Shown: positions 41,000 through 51,408, counted from the stretch's first letter. The stretch: 64,000 bases of DNA from Muribaculaceae bacterium Isolate-110 (HZI) (GCA_003762875.1 RIBL01000016.1:1-64000), one strand, 5' to 3'. Program-made: numbers and translations. Notes: generated from the sequence alone by a model not told the origin.

Positions 41000-41060
41000 C
41001 GACAGGAGGTTTTATAATCACAGCAAATATTGTTTGCCAAGATTATAAAACCTTTTGTCG
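41000..41060 (+). terminator. Strong terminator after the EF-G2-like gene
   Basis: A 20-bp stem with two mismatched pairs (41000-41019 against 41041-41060) is followed by TTTTT. It also faces the end of the convergent ClC gene at 41103. Confidence 0.85.
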
Positions 41061-41102
41061 TTTTTGAGGCTTTTAGTGTTTATGGATTTATCGTTGTGTC
41101 GT

Positions 41103-42455
41103 TCAGTTGCGGGGCGCAGTGCTTCGTAACGTCAGGGCCCATACAGTCGCATAGGATGTTACCGAGCAGATGGCCACAGGAAACATCATGCCGTAATAGC
41201 CTGTCATTTCCACAACTATAAACATGGCCATAAGCGGGGCTTTTATTATTCCTGCCATAGCTCCTGCCATGGCTATCAGGGCGCAGTTGCCAAGTGGAAG
41301 TGAAAGCCCGAAAAGCATGTTGAGGATACCGCCGAAGAAAAAACCTGCCATACATCCGGCAAAAAGTGTCGGAGCAAAGTCACCGGCTACACCGCCGCCA
41401 CTGTTGGTGGCGGTGCATGCAAACGATTTGACCACCGCGACACCTCCGCATACGAGCATTATCGTGTCGAGTGTAGGCCGGCCGTCCATGTGCCAGAAAC
41501 TATAGTCGGTCATGGCTGTCAGGTTGCCGTCAATGAGTCGGGCCATAGTCTCGTAACCCTCGCCGTAAAGCGACGGGAATACAAATACAAGCACCGCAAG
41601 TATCACGCCCGAGAGCAAAGCCTTTAGCCACGGTGAACGGCACAATCCGAGCAAACGCTGTGTCAGCACTCCGACGCGTGAATAATAAATCGAATATAAT
41701 CCACACAGTACTCCGAGCACTATAATCCATCCGCTCATGTGAGGGTCGAAATACTGGGGATGGTTCAGCGGGACGTCAAGTGAGAAACCTGTCATGCCAT
41801 AGCTCGTCATGCCGCCTATCACACATGCGATGGTCAGGGCTATCACCGCTACCGTAGTCATCTCCATGCCCATGACTTCGAGTGTAAACATCATGCCTCC
41901 CACCGGGGCTTTGAAAATGCCGGCGATGCCAGCTCCGGCTCCGCAGCCGATTATAATCATCATGAGTCGTGGAGGCAGACCTACCCATCGGCCCAACTGG
42001 CTGGCCAACGCGGCTCCGGTTGATGCTATAGGCCCCTCGGCTCCGGCCGAACCGCCAAACCCAAGTGTCAGCGTCGAGGCCAGCACGGGGCCATAGGTGT
42101 ATGTTGCGGGAATATTGTACTGACCGCGTCTCACCATGTCGCCGATTTTGTCGAGGCCGTGCTCGATGTTGCGTTTCAGACCGTAGCGTTGCAGGGCCAC
42201 GGTGAGCAGAATGCCGACGAGTGGTATAGGTAGCAACGCCCAGTTGACACCATGCTTGTGAAAATGTGACACAAGCAGAAGCGAAAGCCATTTTATAGTC
42301 TCTTTAAGTACAAATGCCCCCAGTCCGGCCAAGAGGCCAACGAGTGCGGCAAGCACAAACAATGATATGGAGGGAGGCAGTGATCCAAGATGCCACTCCT
42401 GAGAGGGCGGTGGTGAGGATGAGAGACGGTTGTTGTCTGGTGATATAGTTGACAT
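41103..42455 (-). CDS. ClC-family chloride channel/antiporter
   Basis: 450 aa, polytopic. The signature selectivity segments are present: GSAGAEGPIA (gating Glu in GAEGP) near residue 133, and GGGVAGDFAPTLFAG near 353 for the GxFxP motif. No C-terminal CBS domains are present, so it is a short, ClcA-like form. It probably exchanges chloride for protons or conducts anions at the inner membrane. It stands alone between two convergent or unrelated units. Confidence 0.92.
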   Translation of the reverse strand: MSTISPDNNRLSSSPPPSQEWHLGSLPPSISLFVLAALVGLLAGLGAFVLKETIKWLSLLLVSHFHKHGVNWALLPIPLVGILLTVALQRYGLKRNIEHGLDKIGDMVRRGQYNIPATYTYGPVLASTLTLGFGGSAGAEGPIASTGAALASQLGRWVGLPPRLMMIIIGCGAGAGIAGIFKAPVGGMMFTLEVMGMEMTTVAVIALTIACVIGGMTSYGMTGFSLDVPLNHPQYFDPHMSGWIIVLGVLCGLYSIYYSRVGVLTQRLLGLCRSPWLKALLSGVILAVLVFVFPSLYGEGYETMARLIDGNLTAMTDYSFWHMDGRPTLDTIMLVCGGVAVVKSFACTATNSGGGVAGDFAPTLFAGCMAGFFFGGILNMLFGLSLPLGNCALIAMAGAMAGIIKAPLMAMFIVVEMTGYYGMMFPVAICSVTSYATVWALTLRSTAPRN

Positions 42456-42554
42456 CGTGACGGAGCAAAAAGACGATTATACATTGTTTTTAACAAATAC
42501 CTTCCGTCAAGAGTTTTACAGTATAATATAAGAGGGTGAGGCTTGAATGCAGAT

Positions 42555-43787
42555 TTATCGAAATATTATGCTGAAACGTGTCAGCCGGTCGTTCCCGGAG
42601 GTCTGGATATTGAAGCGGCAACCGTGTTGGGTGAGTACATCGGATATTAATATCAGCCCAAGCCCCTGGCCGTCGGGTTTGGTTGAATAGAAGGGGGTGA
42701 ACAGATGGGATGCGGCTTCGTCGGAGATGCCTGAGCCGTTGTCAGTCACGGTAAGCAACTTTTCTGGTGACGCGTGTGTTTCTATGGTTATTTTGCCGTT
42801 GCCTTCCGGAGTGATAGCCTCAATGGAGTTTTTGATGATATTGATTAGAGCCTGTTCAAATAGCATGGCGTCAAGCTCGACAATTACAGGAGCGGGAGCC
42901 TGAAGAATCTCCAGACTCACATCGGCACGGCTACACATGGATTCAAGAAAACCACGCCATTCATTAAGTTTGCAGTTGAGGTCAGTAGGGTGTAGGCGGG
43001 CTTCGGGTATCTTAACCACATCGGCATAAGCCGATATGAATTTGCTCATGGCCATGCATCTTGCCGCGCAAGTGTCCATGGACTCGGTCGTATAGGCGGC
43101 ATCATCCATATCTGACTCCCGTATTATGCTGCCGACAGTCTGTAGCATAGACGTGATGCCGGCTACCGAGTTATTTACTTCGTGTGAAATTATGCGTATC
43201 ACTTTCTCATAAGCTCGCTTTTCGGCTTTGACCACCTCCTGTGTCAGTTGCTCTATAAGTATAAACGGGTGAGCATATCCGTTGTCCATAAACGACAATC
43301 GCGAGCAGCGATATATTTTCGAGTCGCTTAGTCGCAGGGTCTCTGTCTCGCCCTGTTGCAGCCGAGCTATGCCGGCAGCGAGCGGTGAGTCGATATCTTC
43401 CGGGCGCAGACCTTTAAGATCTGGCCGGCTTAGAAATTCGCCGGCCGCCGGGTTGTGCATGGTAATACGGCCGTAGGTGTCGAGTATCATTATTCCCATC
43501 GGCGAAACAGAAATGAGCAGGTCGAGAAAGTGATTTTGCTCGCGTATGCGCAATCGCTCGGTTTTCAGCCTGTGCATCATGGTGTTGAACATGTCCACAA
43601 TTCTGTCGGCCTCGGGTTGCCCGACCTTGGTGAGTCGGCTGCTGAAATCCTGTGCGCGTATCAGATCCATGCCGTTGGCTATCCCGCGCATTGGCAGGAT
43701 TATTTTGCGGTAATACCATATTGCAATAATCGTGATGACTGCAAAAAGAGCTGCACCGATGGCGAGAATGAGCTGATGGATGGTCAT
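42555..43787 (-). CDS. Membrane sensor histidine kinase of an NtrC-type two-component system
   Basis: 410 aa. One TM helix (residues 5-25) is followed by a HAMP-like linker (ILPMRGIANGMDLI), a PAS domain (about 85-180) and the phospho-acceptor H202 in ISHEVNNS. The HATPase domain has DNGSGISDEA and GLGLILISDVL. The short N-terminus leaves no periplasmic sensor, so it may sense the membrane or a cytoplasmic ligand through PAS. It is 9 bp after the response regulator gene and must be its partner. Confidence 0.9.
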   Translation of the reverse strand: MTIHQLILAIGAALFAVITIIAIWYYRKIILPMRGIANGMDLIRAQDFSSRLTKVGQPEADRIVDMFNTMMHRLKTERLRIREQNHFLDLLISVSPMGIMILDTYGRITMHNPAAGEFLSRPDLKGLRPEDIDSPLAAGIARLQQGETETLRLSDSKIYRCSRLSFMDNGYAHPFILIEQLTQEVVKAEKRAYEKVIRIISHEVNNSVAGITSMLQTVGSIIRESDMDDAAYTTESMDTCAARCMAMSKFISAYADVVKIPEARLHPTDLNCKLNEWRGFLESMCSRADVSLEILQAPAPVIVELDAMLFEQALINIIKNSIEAITPEGNGKITIETHASPEKLLTVTDNGSGISDEAASHLFTPFYSTKPDGQGLGLILISDVLTQHGCRFNIQTSGNDRLTRFSIIFR

Positions 43788-43796
43788 AGGCGGGGG

Positions 43797-45143
43797 TCAG
43801 TTGAGTCCGTATTTTTCCATGCGCCTGTAGAGTGACTGTCTGGTGATGCCGAGTGACAGGGCTACTTTCGACAGGTTGCCTTCGTGACGGCGTAGGGCAT
43901 CCTCTATGGCCTTGCGTTCCACCTCTTCGAGCGTCATGCCCGCGAGACGGTCATTTATGTTGTCGGTCTCGGCTGTTGGCGTGGCCGTAGTGTGATGCTG
44001 AGCCGCGAAATGTTTTGCTGTGTAAGTTCCGTCGCTGCCGACGATGAGCGTGCGCTCCACCAAGTTGCGTAGCTCGCGTATGTTGCCGGGATAGGGCAGT
44101 GAGGCAAGATAGCGCATGGCATCAGGTGTGATTTCGGCTTTGCCGTCAGTGTGAGATTTTATGTCGGCAAAATGTCGTGCGAGAGATGGTATATCCTCTC
44201 GTCGTTCCCTGAGCGGTGGTAACGTCACGGTGATGAGATTGATGCGGTAATACAGGTCTTCTCTGAAGCGGCCGTCGGCCACCATGGCCGGGAGGTCGGC
44301 ATTGGTTGCACAGACTACGCGAACATTCACACGACGCGTGCGGCTGTCGCCAAGCGGCTCGAATGTCCCTTCCTGGAGCACTCGAAGCAGTTTGACCTGA
44401 CACGACATGTCAAGGTCGCCTATCTCGTCAAGAAATATGGTGCCAGTGTCGGCCATTTCAAATCGCCCCATACGGTCGGCTGTCGCGCCTGTGAACGCTC
44501 CTTTTTTGTGGCCGAACATCTCGCTCTCAAAGAGGCTTGCTGGGACTCCGCCGAGGTTGACCTTGACAAACGGTCTGTCTTTGCGGCGACTGTTGCGGTG
44601 AACGGCTTCGGCTACCATCTCCTTGCCTGTGCCGTTCTCGCCCATAATCAGTATGGATGCGTCGGTCATGGCTGCGCGTCCTACAGTATCGAGTACACGT
44701 GCAAGCCCGGGACTTGAACCGATTATGCCTCCTCGGTCAAAGGTCCCGTCAGTTTCAGTCGGAGCGTCGTGAGACGAGTTTAGTTCGAGTGCCGTGGATA
44801 TTCGCGATAATAGCATGTCGTTGTCCCATGGCTTGGTCACGAAGTCAAATGCTCCACCCTGTATGCCTTTGACTGCAAGAGGTATGCTGCCCCAGGCAGT
44901 CATGAGTATCACGGGAGTGTCGGGCCGAAACAGTTTCACCTGTTTCAGCAATATGAGACCCTCGTCACCGGATGTCGACAACGAGTAGTTCATATCCATA
45001 AGTATCAGTTGAGGTCGGCGGTCGCGCACGATGGCCATTGCCTCCTCTCGCGACGAGGCTGTTACAACCTCATATCCTTTGCGTGTGAGCAGAAGCCTTA
45101 GCGACATCAACACCGTCCTGTCATCGTCAGCAATCAGTATCAT
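43797..45143 (-). CDS. NtrC-family sigma-54-dependent response regulator
   Basis: 448 aa from the ATG at 45143 ([13 protein letters not shown]); a longer frame to 45272 would cross the regulatory sites. The receiver has acidic D6-D8 and phospho-acceptor D50 (LILMDMN). The AAA+ domain has GENGTGKE and the sigma-54-contacting GAFTGA motif. A Fis-type HTH ends the protein ([20 protein letters not shown]). It faces a divergent efflux operon with a sigma-54 promoter and dyads, so it is the likely activator. Confidence 0.93.
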   Translation of the reverse strand: MILIADDDRTVLMSLRLLLTRKGYEVVTASSREEAMAIVRDRRPQLILMDMNYSLSTSGDEGLILLKQVKLFRPDTPVILMTAWGSIPLAVKGIQGGAFDFVTKPWDNDMLLSRISTALELNSSHDAPTETDGTFDRGGIIGSSPGLARVLDTVGRAAMTDASILIMGENGTGKEMVAEAVHRNSRRKDRPFVKVNLGGVPASLFESEMFGHKKGAFTGATADRMGRFEMADTGTIFLDEIGDLDMSCQVKLLRVLQEGTFEPLGDSRTRRVNVRVVCATNADLPAMVADGRFREDLYYRINLITVTLPPLRERREDIPSLARHFADIKSHTDGKAEITPDAMRYLASLPYPGNIRELRNLVERTLIVGSDGTYTAKHFAAQHHTTATPTAETDNINDRLAGMTLEEVERKAIEDALRRHEGNLSKVALSLGITRQSLYRRMEKYGLN

Positions 45144-45192
45144 GGTGACAAAGATAGTGAAAAAACGGCTGAAATGTATTTTTATTTTTACG

Positions 45193-45240
45193 TGTCCGTT
45201 TTCGGTTGTCCGTTTTTGTAAAAGTGTCCGTTTTCGGACA
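45193..45240 (+). promoter_or_regulatory. Probable activator (enhancer) sites of the NtrC-type regulator
   Basis: TGTCCGTTTTCGG occurs at 45193-45205 and 45225-45237, with a partial copy (TTGTCCGTTTTTG) at 45206-45218. The last copy extends to a perfect dyad TGTCCG-TTTT-CGGACA (45225-45240). They lie 45-95 bp upstream of the sigma-54 -24 element. Confidence 0.75.
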
Positions 45241-45285
45241 GATATAAATCTGGGTAATTTTCTATAAACCAATTATTTGTGAATT

Positions 45286-45300
45286 TGGCACGGTTGATGC
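45286..45300 (+). promoter_or_regulatory. Sigma-54 promoter of the efflux operon
   Basis: TGGCACG then GTTGATGC gives the invariant GG (45287-45288) and GC (45299-45300) with the required 10-bp spacing. It is 43 bp before the ATG of the adaptor gene. The divergent regulator has GAFTGA, the sigma-54 contact motif. Confidence 0.85.
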
Positions 45301-45343
45301 TATATATTCCGCAAAAAATGTTTTTCATCACAACATAATACCA

Positions 45344-46594
45344 ATGGACAGAGAGATACCACAACATGAGATACGTCGGGCGCGCCGTCGCCGCATCGTT
45401 ATCGGAGCGGGCATATGCGTGGCTTCGGTCTTGGGCGTTTTTGCTTTGGGCACGCTGACGACAGTCGGTGTGAAACGCGACAGCATCACAATAGGTGAGG
45501 TCACTACGGGCACGATTGAGACATCGGTCAACAGTTCGGGGACGGTTGTACCAGCTTTTGAGGAGATTATCACTTCGCCTATATCATCGCGCATAGTCGA
45601 GGTGTATTGCCGTGTGGGCGACAGCATCGAGACCGGCACTCCGCTTCTGAGACTCGATCTGCAGAGCGCGGAGACCGAGATGCGCAGACTTTCCGACCAG
45701 ATGCGCATGAAGCAGGTGGAGCTTGACCGTGAAGACGCCACATGCTCGACATCACTTGCCAATATCGAGATGCAGATTAAGGTCAAGTCCATGGAAGTCG
45801 ACCGTCTGAGAGTTGAATTGTCAAACGAGCGTTATCTCGACAGTCTTGGCTCGGGCACCGGCGATAAGGTAAGAGAAGTGGAACTGGCATACAATACCGG
45901 ATGTCTGGCTCTTGAGCAGTTGCGACATCAACTTGATGGTGAGCGTCGCACCTCACAGGCCGACAAACGGGTTAAGGAGTTGGAGATAAGCATATACAAC
46001 AACAGTCTTGTCGAAATGCAACGTACTCTTGATGATGCTCGTGTGCGTGCTCCTCGCACGGCCACGCTTACATATATCAACGATCAGGTAGGGCAGAAGG
46101 TGGCTGAGGGAGAGCGTCTGGCAATTATCTCTGACCTTTCGCATTTCAAAATCAAAGCTCACACCCCCGACACTTATGCCGAACGTATAAAAGTGGGTGC
46201 CACGGCTGTAATCAAAGCCGGGAAAAACAGGCTCAAAGGTAGGGTGTCGGGCATTGAGCCGCAATCGCAGAACGGAATGATAGCCTTTGACGTTCTCATC
46301 GACCGAGAGGCCATGTCGCGCTTGCGTTCTGGACTTAAAGCCGATGTATATGTGATGCACGACATTATGGAGGATGTTGTGCGCATACCCAATGGCCCGT
46401 ATTATAAAGGCCCCGGAGAATATAGGCTGTTTGTTGTGTCGAATGACGGGAAGTCGCTGTCACGCCGCACTATCAGGCTCGGTGACTGCAACTTCGAGTA
46501 TGTCGAGGTGGCCGACGGGCTGCGCCCGGGCCAGCAGGTGGTTGTCTCTGATATGTCGGAATATAAATCGTCGAATAATCTAAAATTAAAATAA
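45344..46594 (+). CDS. Periplasmic adaptor of an ABC efflux system (HlyD/MacA type)
   Basis: 416 aa. An N-terminal TM anchor (residues about 20-40) is followed by a lipoyl-type half motif (TSPISSRIVEVYCRVGDSI), a long coiled-coil hairpin (about 100-215), a second lipoyl half (RTATLTYINDQVGQKV) and a beta-barrel domain. It bridges the inner-membrane ABC permeases and the TolC-type channel. First gene of a five-gene operon under a sigma-54 promoter. Confidence 0.92.
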   Translation: MDREIPQHEIRRARRRRIVIGAGICVASVLGVFALGTLTTVGVKRDSITIGEVTTGTIETSVNSSGTVVPAFEEIITSPISSRIVEVYCRVGDSIETGTPLLRLDLQSAETEMRRLSDQMRMKQVELDREDATCSTSLANIEMQIKVKSMEVDRLRVELSNERYLDSLGSGTGDKVREVELAYNTGCLALEQLRHQLDGERRTSQADKRVKELEISIYNNSLVEMQRTLDDARVRAPRTATLTYINDQVGQKVAEGERLAIISDLSHFKIKAHTPDTYAERIKVGATAVIKAGKNRLKGRVSGIEPQSQNGMIAFDVLIDREAMSRLRSGLKADVYVMHDIMEDVVRIPNGPYYKGPGEYRLFVVSNDGKSLSRRTIRLGDCNFEYVEVADGLRPGQQVVVSDMSEYKSSNNLKLK

Positions 46595-46603
46595 AATACT
46601 ACT

Positions 46604-47278
46604 ATGTCAATTATCACACTAAGCGGTATCACAAAGGTGTATCGTACAAACGAAATCGAGACTGTGGCTCTCGATAATGTGAATTTGTCGGTAAGAAAGG
46701 GTGAATTTCTCAGTGTCATGGGGCCGTCAGGTTGTGGCAAATCTACTCTGCTCAATGTCATAGGGCTGCTTGACAGACCGACCGAGGGATCTGTCGAAAT
46801 CAATGGCACGCTCGTAGGCTTGATGGGTGACAAGGCTCTATCGTCGTTCCGCAACCGCAATCTCGGATTTGTGTTTCAGAGCTTTCATCTCATCAGTTCG
46901 CTCAATGTTATGGACAATGTGGAGTTACCTCTGCTTTATCGTGCCGACAAGGGTGGTGGCGATGTGCGCAAGAGGGTGCGCGATGTTCTTGACCGTGTAG
47001 GCCTCAGCCACCGTATGCGTCACATGCCGTCGCAGCTATCCGGCGGACAGTGCCAGCGTGTGGCCATAGCCCGTGCGATAGTCGGAGATCCCGAAATTAT
47101 TCTTGCCGACGAGCCTACCGGCAATCTTGACTCAAAGATGGGGGCCGAGGTTATGGAGATACTCCACAGTCTCAACAAAGAAGAAGGACGTACCATTGTG
47201 ATGGTGACTCACAATGAAGAACAGGCTCGTCAGACCGATCGCATAGTGAGGTTTTTTGATGGGCGACAGGTGTACTAA
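46604..47278 (+). CDS. ABC transporter ATP-binding protein (MacB/LolD-like)
   Basis: 224 aa. Walker [10 protein letters not shown] (residues about 38-46), Q-loop VFQSFHL, the signature [14 protein letters not shown] (with Cys in place of the usual second Gln), Walker B-region [11 protein letters not shown] and an H-loop MVTHNEE. It powers the two permeases encoded next. It begins 9 bp after the adaptor gene. Confidence 0.94.
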   Translation: MSIITLSGITKVYRTNEIETVALDNVNLSVRKGEFLSVMGPSGCGKSTLLNVIGLLDRPTEGSVEINGTLVGLMGDKALSSFRNRNLGFVFQSFHLISSLNVMDNVELPLLYRADKGGGDVRKRVRDVLDRVGLSHRMRHMPSQLSGGQCQRVAIARAIVGDPEIILADEPTGNLDSKMGAEVMEILHSLNKEEGRTIVMVTHNEEQARQTDRIVRFFDGRQVY

Positions 47279-47322
47279 TATCTATGTTGCAATGGTCTAT
47301 TCACCTAAAGTAAAAGTAAAAC

Positions 47323-48618
47323 ATGAAAATTGATATAAAATCTATTTATTTAAATCTTCGCCGTCAACCTGTCATAAGCATCGTCACTATAATCGGCACA
47401 TCGCTCGCGATATTTCTGATAATGATAGTGGTGATGCTTGCCGAGATAGGCACTGCGCCGATCACACCTGAGAACAACCGTCCGCGCATGATGCATCAGA
47501 CTTGGACTTCCATAAAATCCACCGACCCGAATAATGGAGGCAGCTGGAACGGAGCCATGAGTTACTCGACATTCAAGGGCGTTTTCAGGGTAATGGAAAC
47601 ACCCGAAGCAGTTACCGCCTATAATTCATGGCCAATGAAAGCGTTGTTGCAGGAGCCCGGAGGCATAGCCGTACCAGCCGTGATGAAGGGGACCGATGAT
47701 GCGTACTGGAAGGTGTTTGACTACGATTTCATCGCCGGACAGCCTTATAACAAGGCTGAGTTTGATGCCGGAGTGCCGGTTGCAGTCATTACGGCTAACA
47801 CTGCACGCGATATATTCGGCACAACTGATGTGGTAGGCCGTGAGATGCTGCTTAACTATGTGCCTTATCGTGTGTGTGGGGTGGTTAAGGATGTGTCGGC
47901 CGCAACAAGACGTACATTTGCCCATGTGTTTGTCCCGTTTTTAAGTAACAGAGAGTGTAATCTTTCTCTTTGTAGCGATTTGATGGGCTCGTTGGCGGCA
48001 ACTATACTTGCACGTTCTTCTGACGATTTCGACAGGATCCGTGACGAATATAATGCTTCGGTGGCACGATATGATAAGGAAATAGCTTCGACAAATTGGA
48101 AAATGGATATCAAGGGTCGACCTTATGTGCAGGAAAAGGAAGCCGCAGGTAGTTATTCCCAAATAGAGCCAGATCTCGATGCGACGCATCGTCAGAGGCT
48201 GATTATATATATGATACTTCTACTGGTGCCGGCTATCAATCTCAGCAGTATGACCGAGAGCCGTCTGCGGGGGCGCATGTCGGAGATAGGTGTAAGGCGT
48301 GCTTTCGGATGCACACGTTTGGAGACAATGTTGATGATTCTTGCTGAAAATCTGCTTGTGACAGTTGTTGCCGGTATCATAGGATTGGTATTAAGCGTGA
48401 TATTTGCATATTTTGTGCAGGATTCTCTGTTTGTCTCCGATATTATAGCGATGGATATTCCGCAGGCTAAGATTGCCATCTCGTCGCTGCTGCATTGGTC
48501 TACATTTATTTGGGCACTCGTGTTCTGCTTTATTCTCAATCTGTTGAGTACGGGTATTCCGGCATGGAGGGCCTCGCGAGCCAATATTGTGGAGTCAATC
48601 GCAGGACACAGAAAATAG
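47323..48618 (+). CDS. ABC permease, MacB/FtsX type (first of two)
   Basis: 431 aa. One TM helix near residues 18-40, a large periplasmic domain (about 45-285) and three further TM helices in the last third (IYMILLLVPAINL, LVTVVAGIIGLVLSVIF, FIWALVFCFILNLL). The linker GRMSEIGVRRAFG is the coupling helix that meets the ATPase. It is the usual 4-TM mechanotransmission permease. It differs strongly from the next gene, so a heterodimer is likely. Confidence 0.9.
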   Translation: MKIDIKSIYLNLRRQPVISIVTIIGTSLAIFLIMIVVMLAEIGTAPITPENNRPRMMHQTWTSIKSTDPNNGGSWNGAMSYSTFKGVFRVMETPEAVTAYNSWPMKALLQEPGGIAVPAVMKGTDDAYWKVFDYDFIAGQPYNKAEFDAGVPVAVITANTARDIFGTTDVVGREMLLNYVPYRVCGVVKDVSAATRRTFAHVFVPFLSNRECNLSLCSDLMGSLAATILARSSDDFDRIRDEYNASVARYDKEIASTNWKMDIKGRPYVQEKEAAGSYSQIEPDLDATHRQRLIIYMILLLVPAINLSSMTESRLRGRMSEIGVRRAFGCTRLETMLMILAENLLVTVVAGIIGLVLSVIFAYFVQDSLFVSDIIAMDIPQAKIAISSLLHWSTFIWALVFCFILNLLSTGIPAWRASRANIVESIAGHRK

Positions 48619-48663
48619 TTCTTATGCAAGCGAAACTCATAACCTTTAAGCGAAGTTTAACTA

Positions 48664-49914
48664 ATGAACAGAAAACTTATAAGCCAGACTCTCAATGACT
48701 GGCGTTCAAATCTGTGGCTCGCTCTTGAGCTGCTTATTGTAAGCGTGGTTGTCTGGTATACCGTAGACTACTGCTACATCACATATATAAACTATAATTT
48801 ACCGATGGGCTTTAATGTAACCCATTGCTATAAAATCAATTTCAGGTCGGTAGAGGACTCAAGCCCTGATTATGTGAGGCGTAGCTCTAAGGAGAATATG
48901 GCCGACAAGCTCGAACTTATCGACCGTCTGCGCCGTCGTCCGGAGATTGCTTATGCCTCTTTCAGCAATGTGGCACATCCTTATAATTCAAGTAATATCG
49001 GGAATAGTTTCCGTTACGACTCTATATGGAGTCAGGGAGGCATGTTGTATAACAGACGTGTGACACCTGACTTTTTCAGGGTATTCAAACTCCGTGGAGC
49101 CAGAGGAGAGTCGTCGGACGAACTTGCCTCGGTTATGGAAACGGATGGAGTGGTGATTTCATCCAATATGTTTGACGATAAGCTCAATCCGTATGACATC
49201 GTGCGCGATTCCATACGCAACAACTGGGAGGCCTATGAAGTCAAGGGGGTGATGCAGCCTATGCGACGCTCGGAGTATGACCAGAAGGATGTGGCGGATC
49301 ACGGCATAATAATCAATATCGACCTCGGAGCTGACGATGCCGATAATGTTACTGATGAATTGTGTGTGCGTGTGCATGACAATATGGATAAGGATTTTAT
49401 ACGCAATCTGATGGCCGACGCTTCGCGTCACTATCGTGTTGGTAATTTATTTATTAGTTCTGTCGAGTCATTTGACAGTCTTAGAGAGCAGGTGGTGGCC
49501 GCAGACCGTCAGCGAGTAGTGTGGATGGCGGCAGGCATGGCGTTTCTGCTTGCCAACGTGTTTCTCGGATTGTTCGGAACCTTTTGGTTCCGAACTCAGC
49601 AGCGTGTCGGCGAGATAGCCATACGCAAAGTCAACGGAGCCACGAGGGGCGACATCTTCCGTCGTCTGATAGGCGAGGGACTCGTCATTCTTTCGGCCGT
49701 CACGCTTCCGGCCATAGGCATTGACGCTATATTGGTGCATTTTGAGTTCAATCAGAGTCTCGTGCCTGAGGCACCGGTGTTCAGTCTGGCCAATCTGCTT
49801 GTATGTGTGTTCATCACTTACGCGCTTATCGCACTGATGATTATTGCCGGCATCTACATTCCGGCCCGTCACGCCATGAATCTCGATCCGGCGGTGGCAT
49901 TACATGATGAATAG
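48664..49914 (+). CDS. ABC permease, MacB/FtsX type (second of two)
   Basis: 416 aa. TM near 15-35, periplasmic domain, then three C-terminal TM helices (MAAGMAFLLANVFLGLFGTF; LVILSAVTLPAIG; FITYALIALMIIAGIYI). The coupling helix is VGEIAIRKVNGATRGDIF. The C-terminal end ARHAMNLDPAVALHDE is typical of MacB-like permeases. Partner of the preceding permease. Confidence 0.9.
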   Translation: MNRKLISQTLNDWRSNLWLALELLIVSVVVWYTVDYCYITYINYNLPMGFNVTHCYKINFRSVEDSSPDYVRRSSKENMADKLELIDRLRRRPEIAYASFSNVAHPYNSSNIGNSFRYDSIWSQGGMLYNRRVTPDFFRVFKLRGARGESSDELASVMETDGVVISSNMFDDKLNPYDIVRDSIRNNWEAYEVKGVMQPMRRSEYDQKDVADHGIIINIDLGADDADNVTDELCVRVHDNMDKDFIRNLMADASRHYRVGNLFISSVESFDSLREQVVAADRQRVVWMAAGMAFLLANVFLGLFGTFWFRTQQRVGEIAIRKVNGATRGDIFRRLIGEGLVILSAVTLPAIGIDAILVHFEFNQSLVPEAPVFSLANLLVCVFITYALIALMIIAGIYIPARHAMNLDPAVALHDE

Positions 49915-49938
49915 TTTTTAATATTTTAGATTAATCCA

Positions 49939-51408
49939 TTGAAAGCAATTATTTCGGCTTGTTTCGTAATTGTAGCGGGTTTTGTCCCGCTACAATCGCA
50001 GAACGTGCTTCCCATCAGTCTTGACGAGGCCATCTCACGGGCCCGCAGCAATAGTGTAGATGCCACGGTTGCTCTTAACCGTCTGCGCACTTCATATTGG
50101 GAATACCGTACATTTCGCGCCGATCTGCTCCCTGAGGTGACGTTTGACGCCACGCTTCCGTCCTATCAGAAGAGCTATACACCCTATCAGTTGAGCGATG
50201 GCTCCTATACCTTTGTGCGCAATAATTACATGCAGCTCAACGGGGCGGTGTCAGTAACTCAGAGCATATGGGCTACAGGCGGCACGCTATCGCTCGATAC
50301 GTCGCTCGACTATATGCGTCAGCTATCCGGCACCGGCACCTCCCGCTATATGTCGATACCTGTGGCCTTGACGTTGAGTCAGCCGATATTCGGCACCAAC
50401 CACACCAAGTGGAATCGCCGCATCGAACCGGTGCGCTATGCCGAGGCCCGGGCCCGCTTTCTATCCGATACAGAGACCGTGGCCATGAATACAATAAGTT
50501 GTTATTTTAATCTTCTAATAGGCAGGGAGCTGATGAATATCGCCCGCCAGAACCTCGAAAATTCTGAAAAGCTCTACGAGATAGCCCGCGCCAAGCGTGA
50601 TATGGGGCAGATAAGTGAGAATGAATTGTTGCAACTCGAGCTCAATCTGCTTGACGCACGTTCGGCGTGTACTTCACGGCTCAGTGACATGAAGAGCCGG
50701 ATGTTTCAGTTGCGTTCATTTCTCGACATTGACGGTGATGTGGAGCTTGAGCCTATGCTTCCTGCCGAAGTGCCCGATGTTACGATACCTTATGCCGATG
50801 CTCTTGACAAGGCTTTGGCCAATAATCAGTTTGCCAAGAATGTCCGTCGTCGTCAGCTTGAGGCCGACTATGAGGTTGCCAAAGCTCGCGGTGACCGCCG
50901 CCAAATCGCGCTTTACGCCCGGGTGGGGCTCACCGGGGCGTCGGATGTGTTGCGTGGCGCCTATGCGCCACTGAAGGACAATCAGGTGGTGGAGCTCGGA
51001 TTTAAAGTGCCACTGCTTGACTGGGGCAGACGTAGCGGCAAAGTGCAGGTGGCCCGCAGCAACCGAGAGGTTGTGGAAGGGCAGCTCAGGCAGGAGAGCA
51101 TGAATTTCCGTCAGGATATTTATGTGCTTGTAGAAAGGTTTAACAATCAGCGTGAGCAGGTGGCAATTGCTGCCAAGGCCGATGAGGTGGCTCAAAGACG
51201 CTATGATACAAATGTCAAGACGTTTATGATAGGTAAAATCTCTGTACTTGATTTAAATGACTCGCAGGTGAAAAAAGATGAGGCCCGCCGTGAATATATC
51301 GAACGGCTGTTTGAGTACTGGTATTATTACTATCAGCTTAGATCGCTTACTCTTTATGATTATCAAAAAGGTGAAGACATTGTGACAGAGGGGGGATTAA
51401 AATTTTAG
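49939..51408 (+). CDS. TolC-family outer-membrane efflux channel
   Basis: 489 aa. No ATG or GTG fits: a stop lies at 49927-49929 and the signal peptide (MKAIISACFVIVAGFVPLQSQ) begins at TTG 49939, so TTG is the probable start. Two OEP repeats follow, with long helical stretches (SENELLQLELNLLDARSACT; the second half near 390). It completes the tripartite pump with the adaptor and ABC parts. Last gene of the operon, before a terminator. Confidence 0.92.
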   Translation: MKAIISACFVIVAGFVPLQSQNVLPISLDEAISRARSNSVDATVALNRLRTSYWEYRTFRADLLPEVTFDATLPSYQKSYTPYQLSDGSYTFVRNNYMQLNGAVSVTQSIWATGGTLSLDTSLDYMRQLSGTGTSRYMSIPVALTLSQPIFGTNHTKWNRRIEPVRYAEARARFLSDTETVAMNTISCYFNLLIGRELMNIARQNLENSEKLYEIARAKRDMGQISENELLQLELNLLDARSACTSRLSDMKSRMFQLRSFLDIDGDVELEPMLPAEVPDVTIPYADALDKALANNQFAKNVRRRQLEADYEVAKARGDRRQIALYARVGLTGASDVLRGAYAPLKDNQVVELGFKVPLLDWGRRSGKVQVARSNREVVEGQLRQESMNFRQDIYVLVERFNNQREQVAIAAKADEVAQRRYDTNVKTFMIGKISVLDLNDSQVKKDEARREYIERLFEYWYYYYQLRSLTLYDYQKGEDIVTEGGLKF

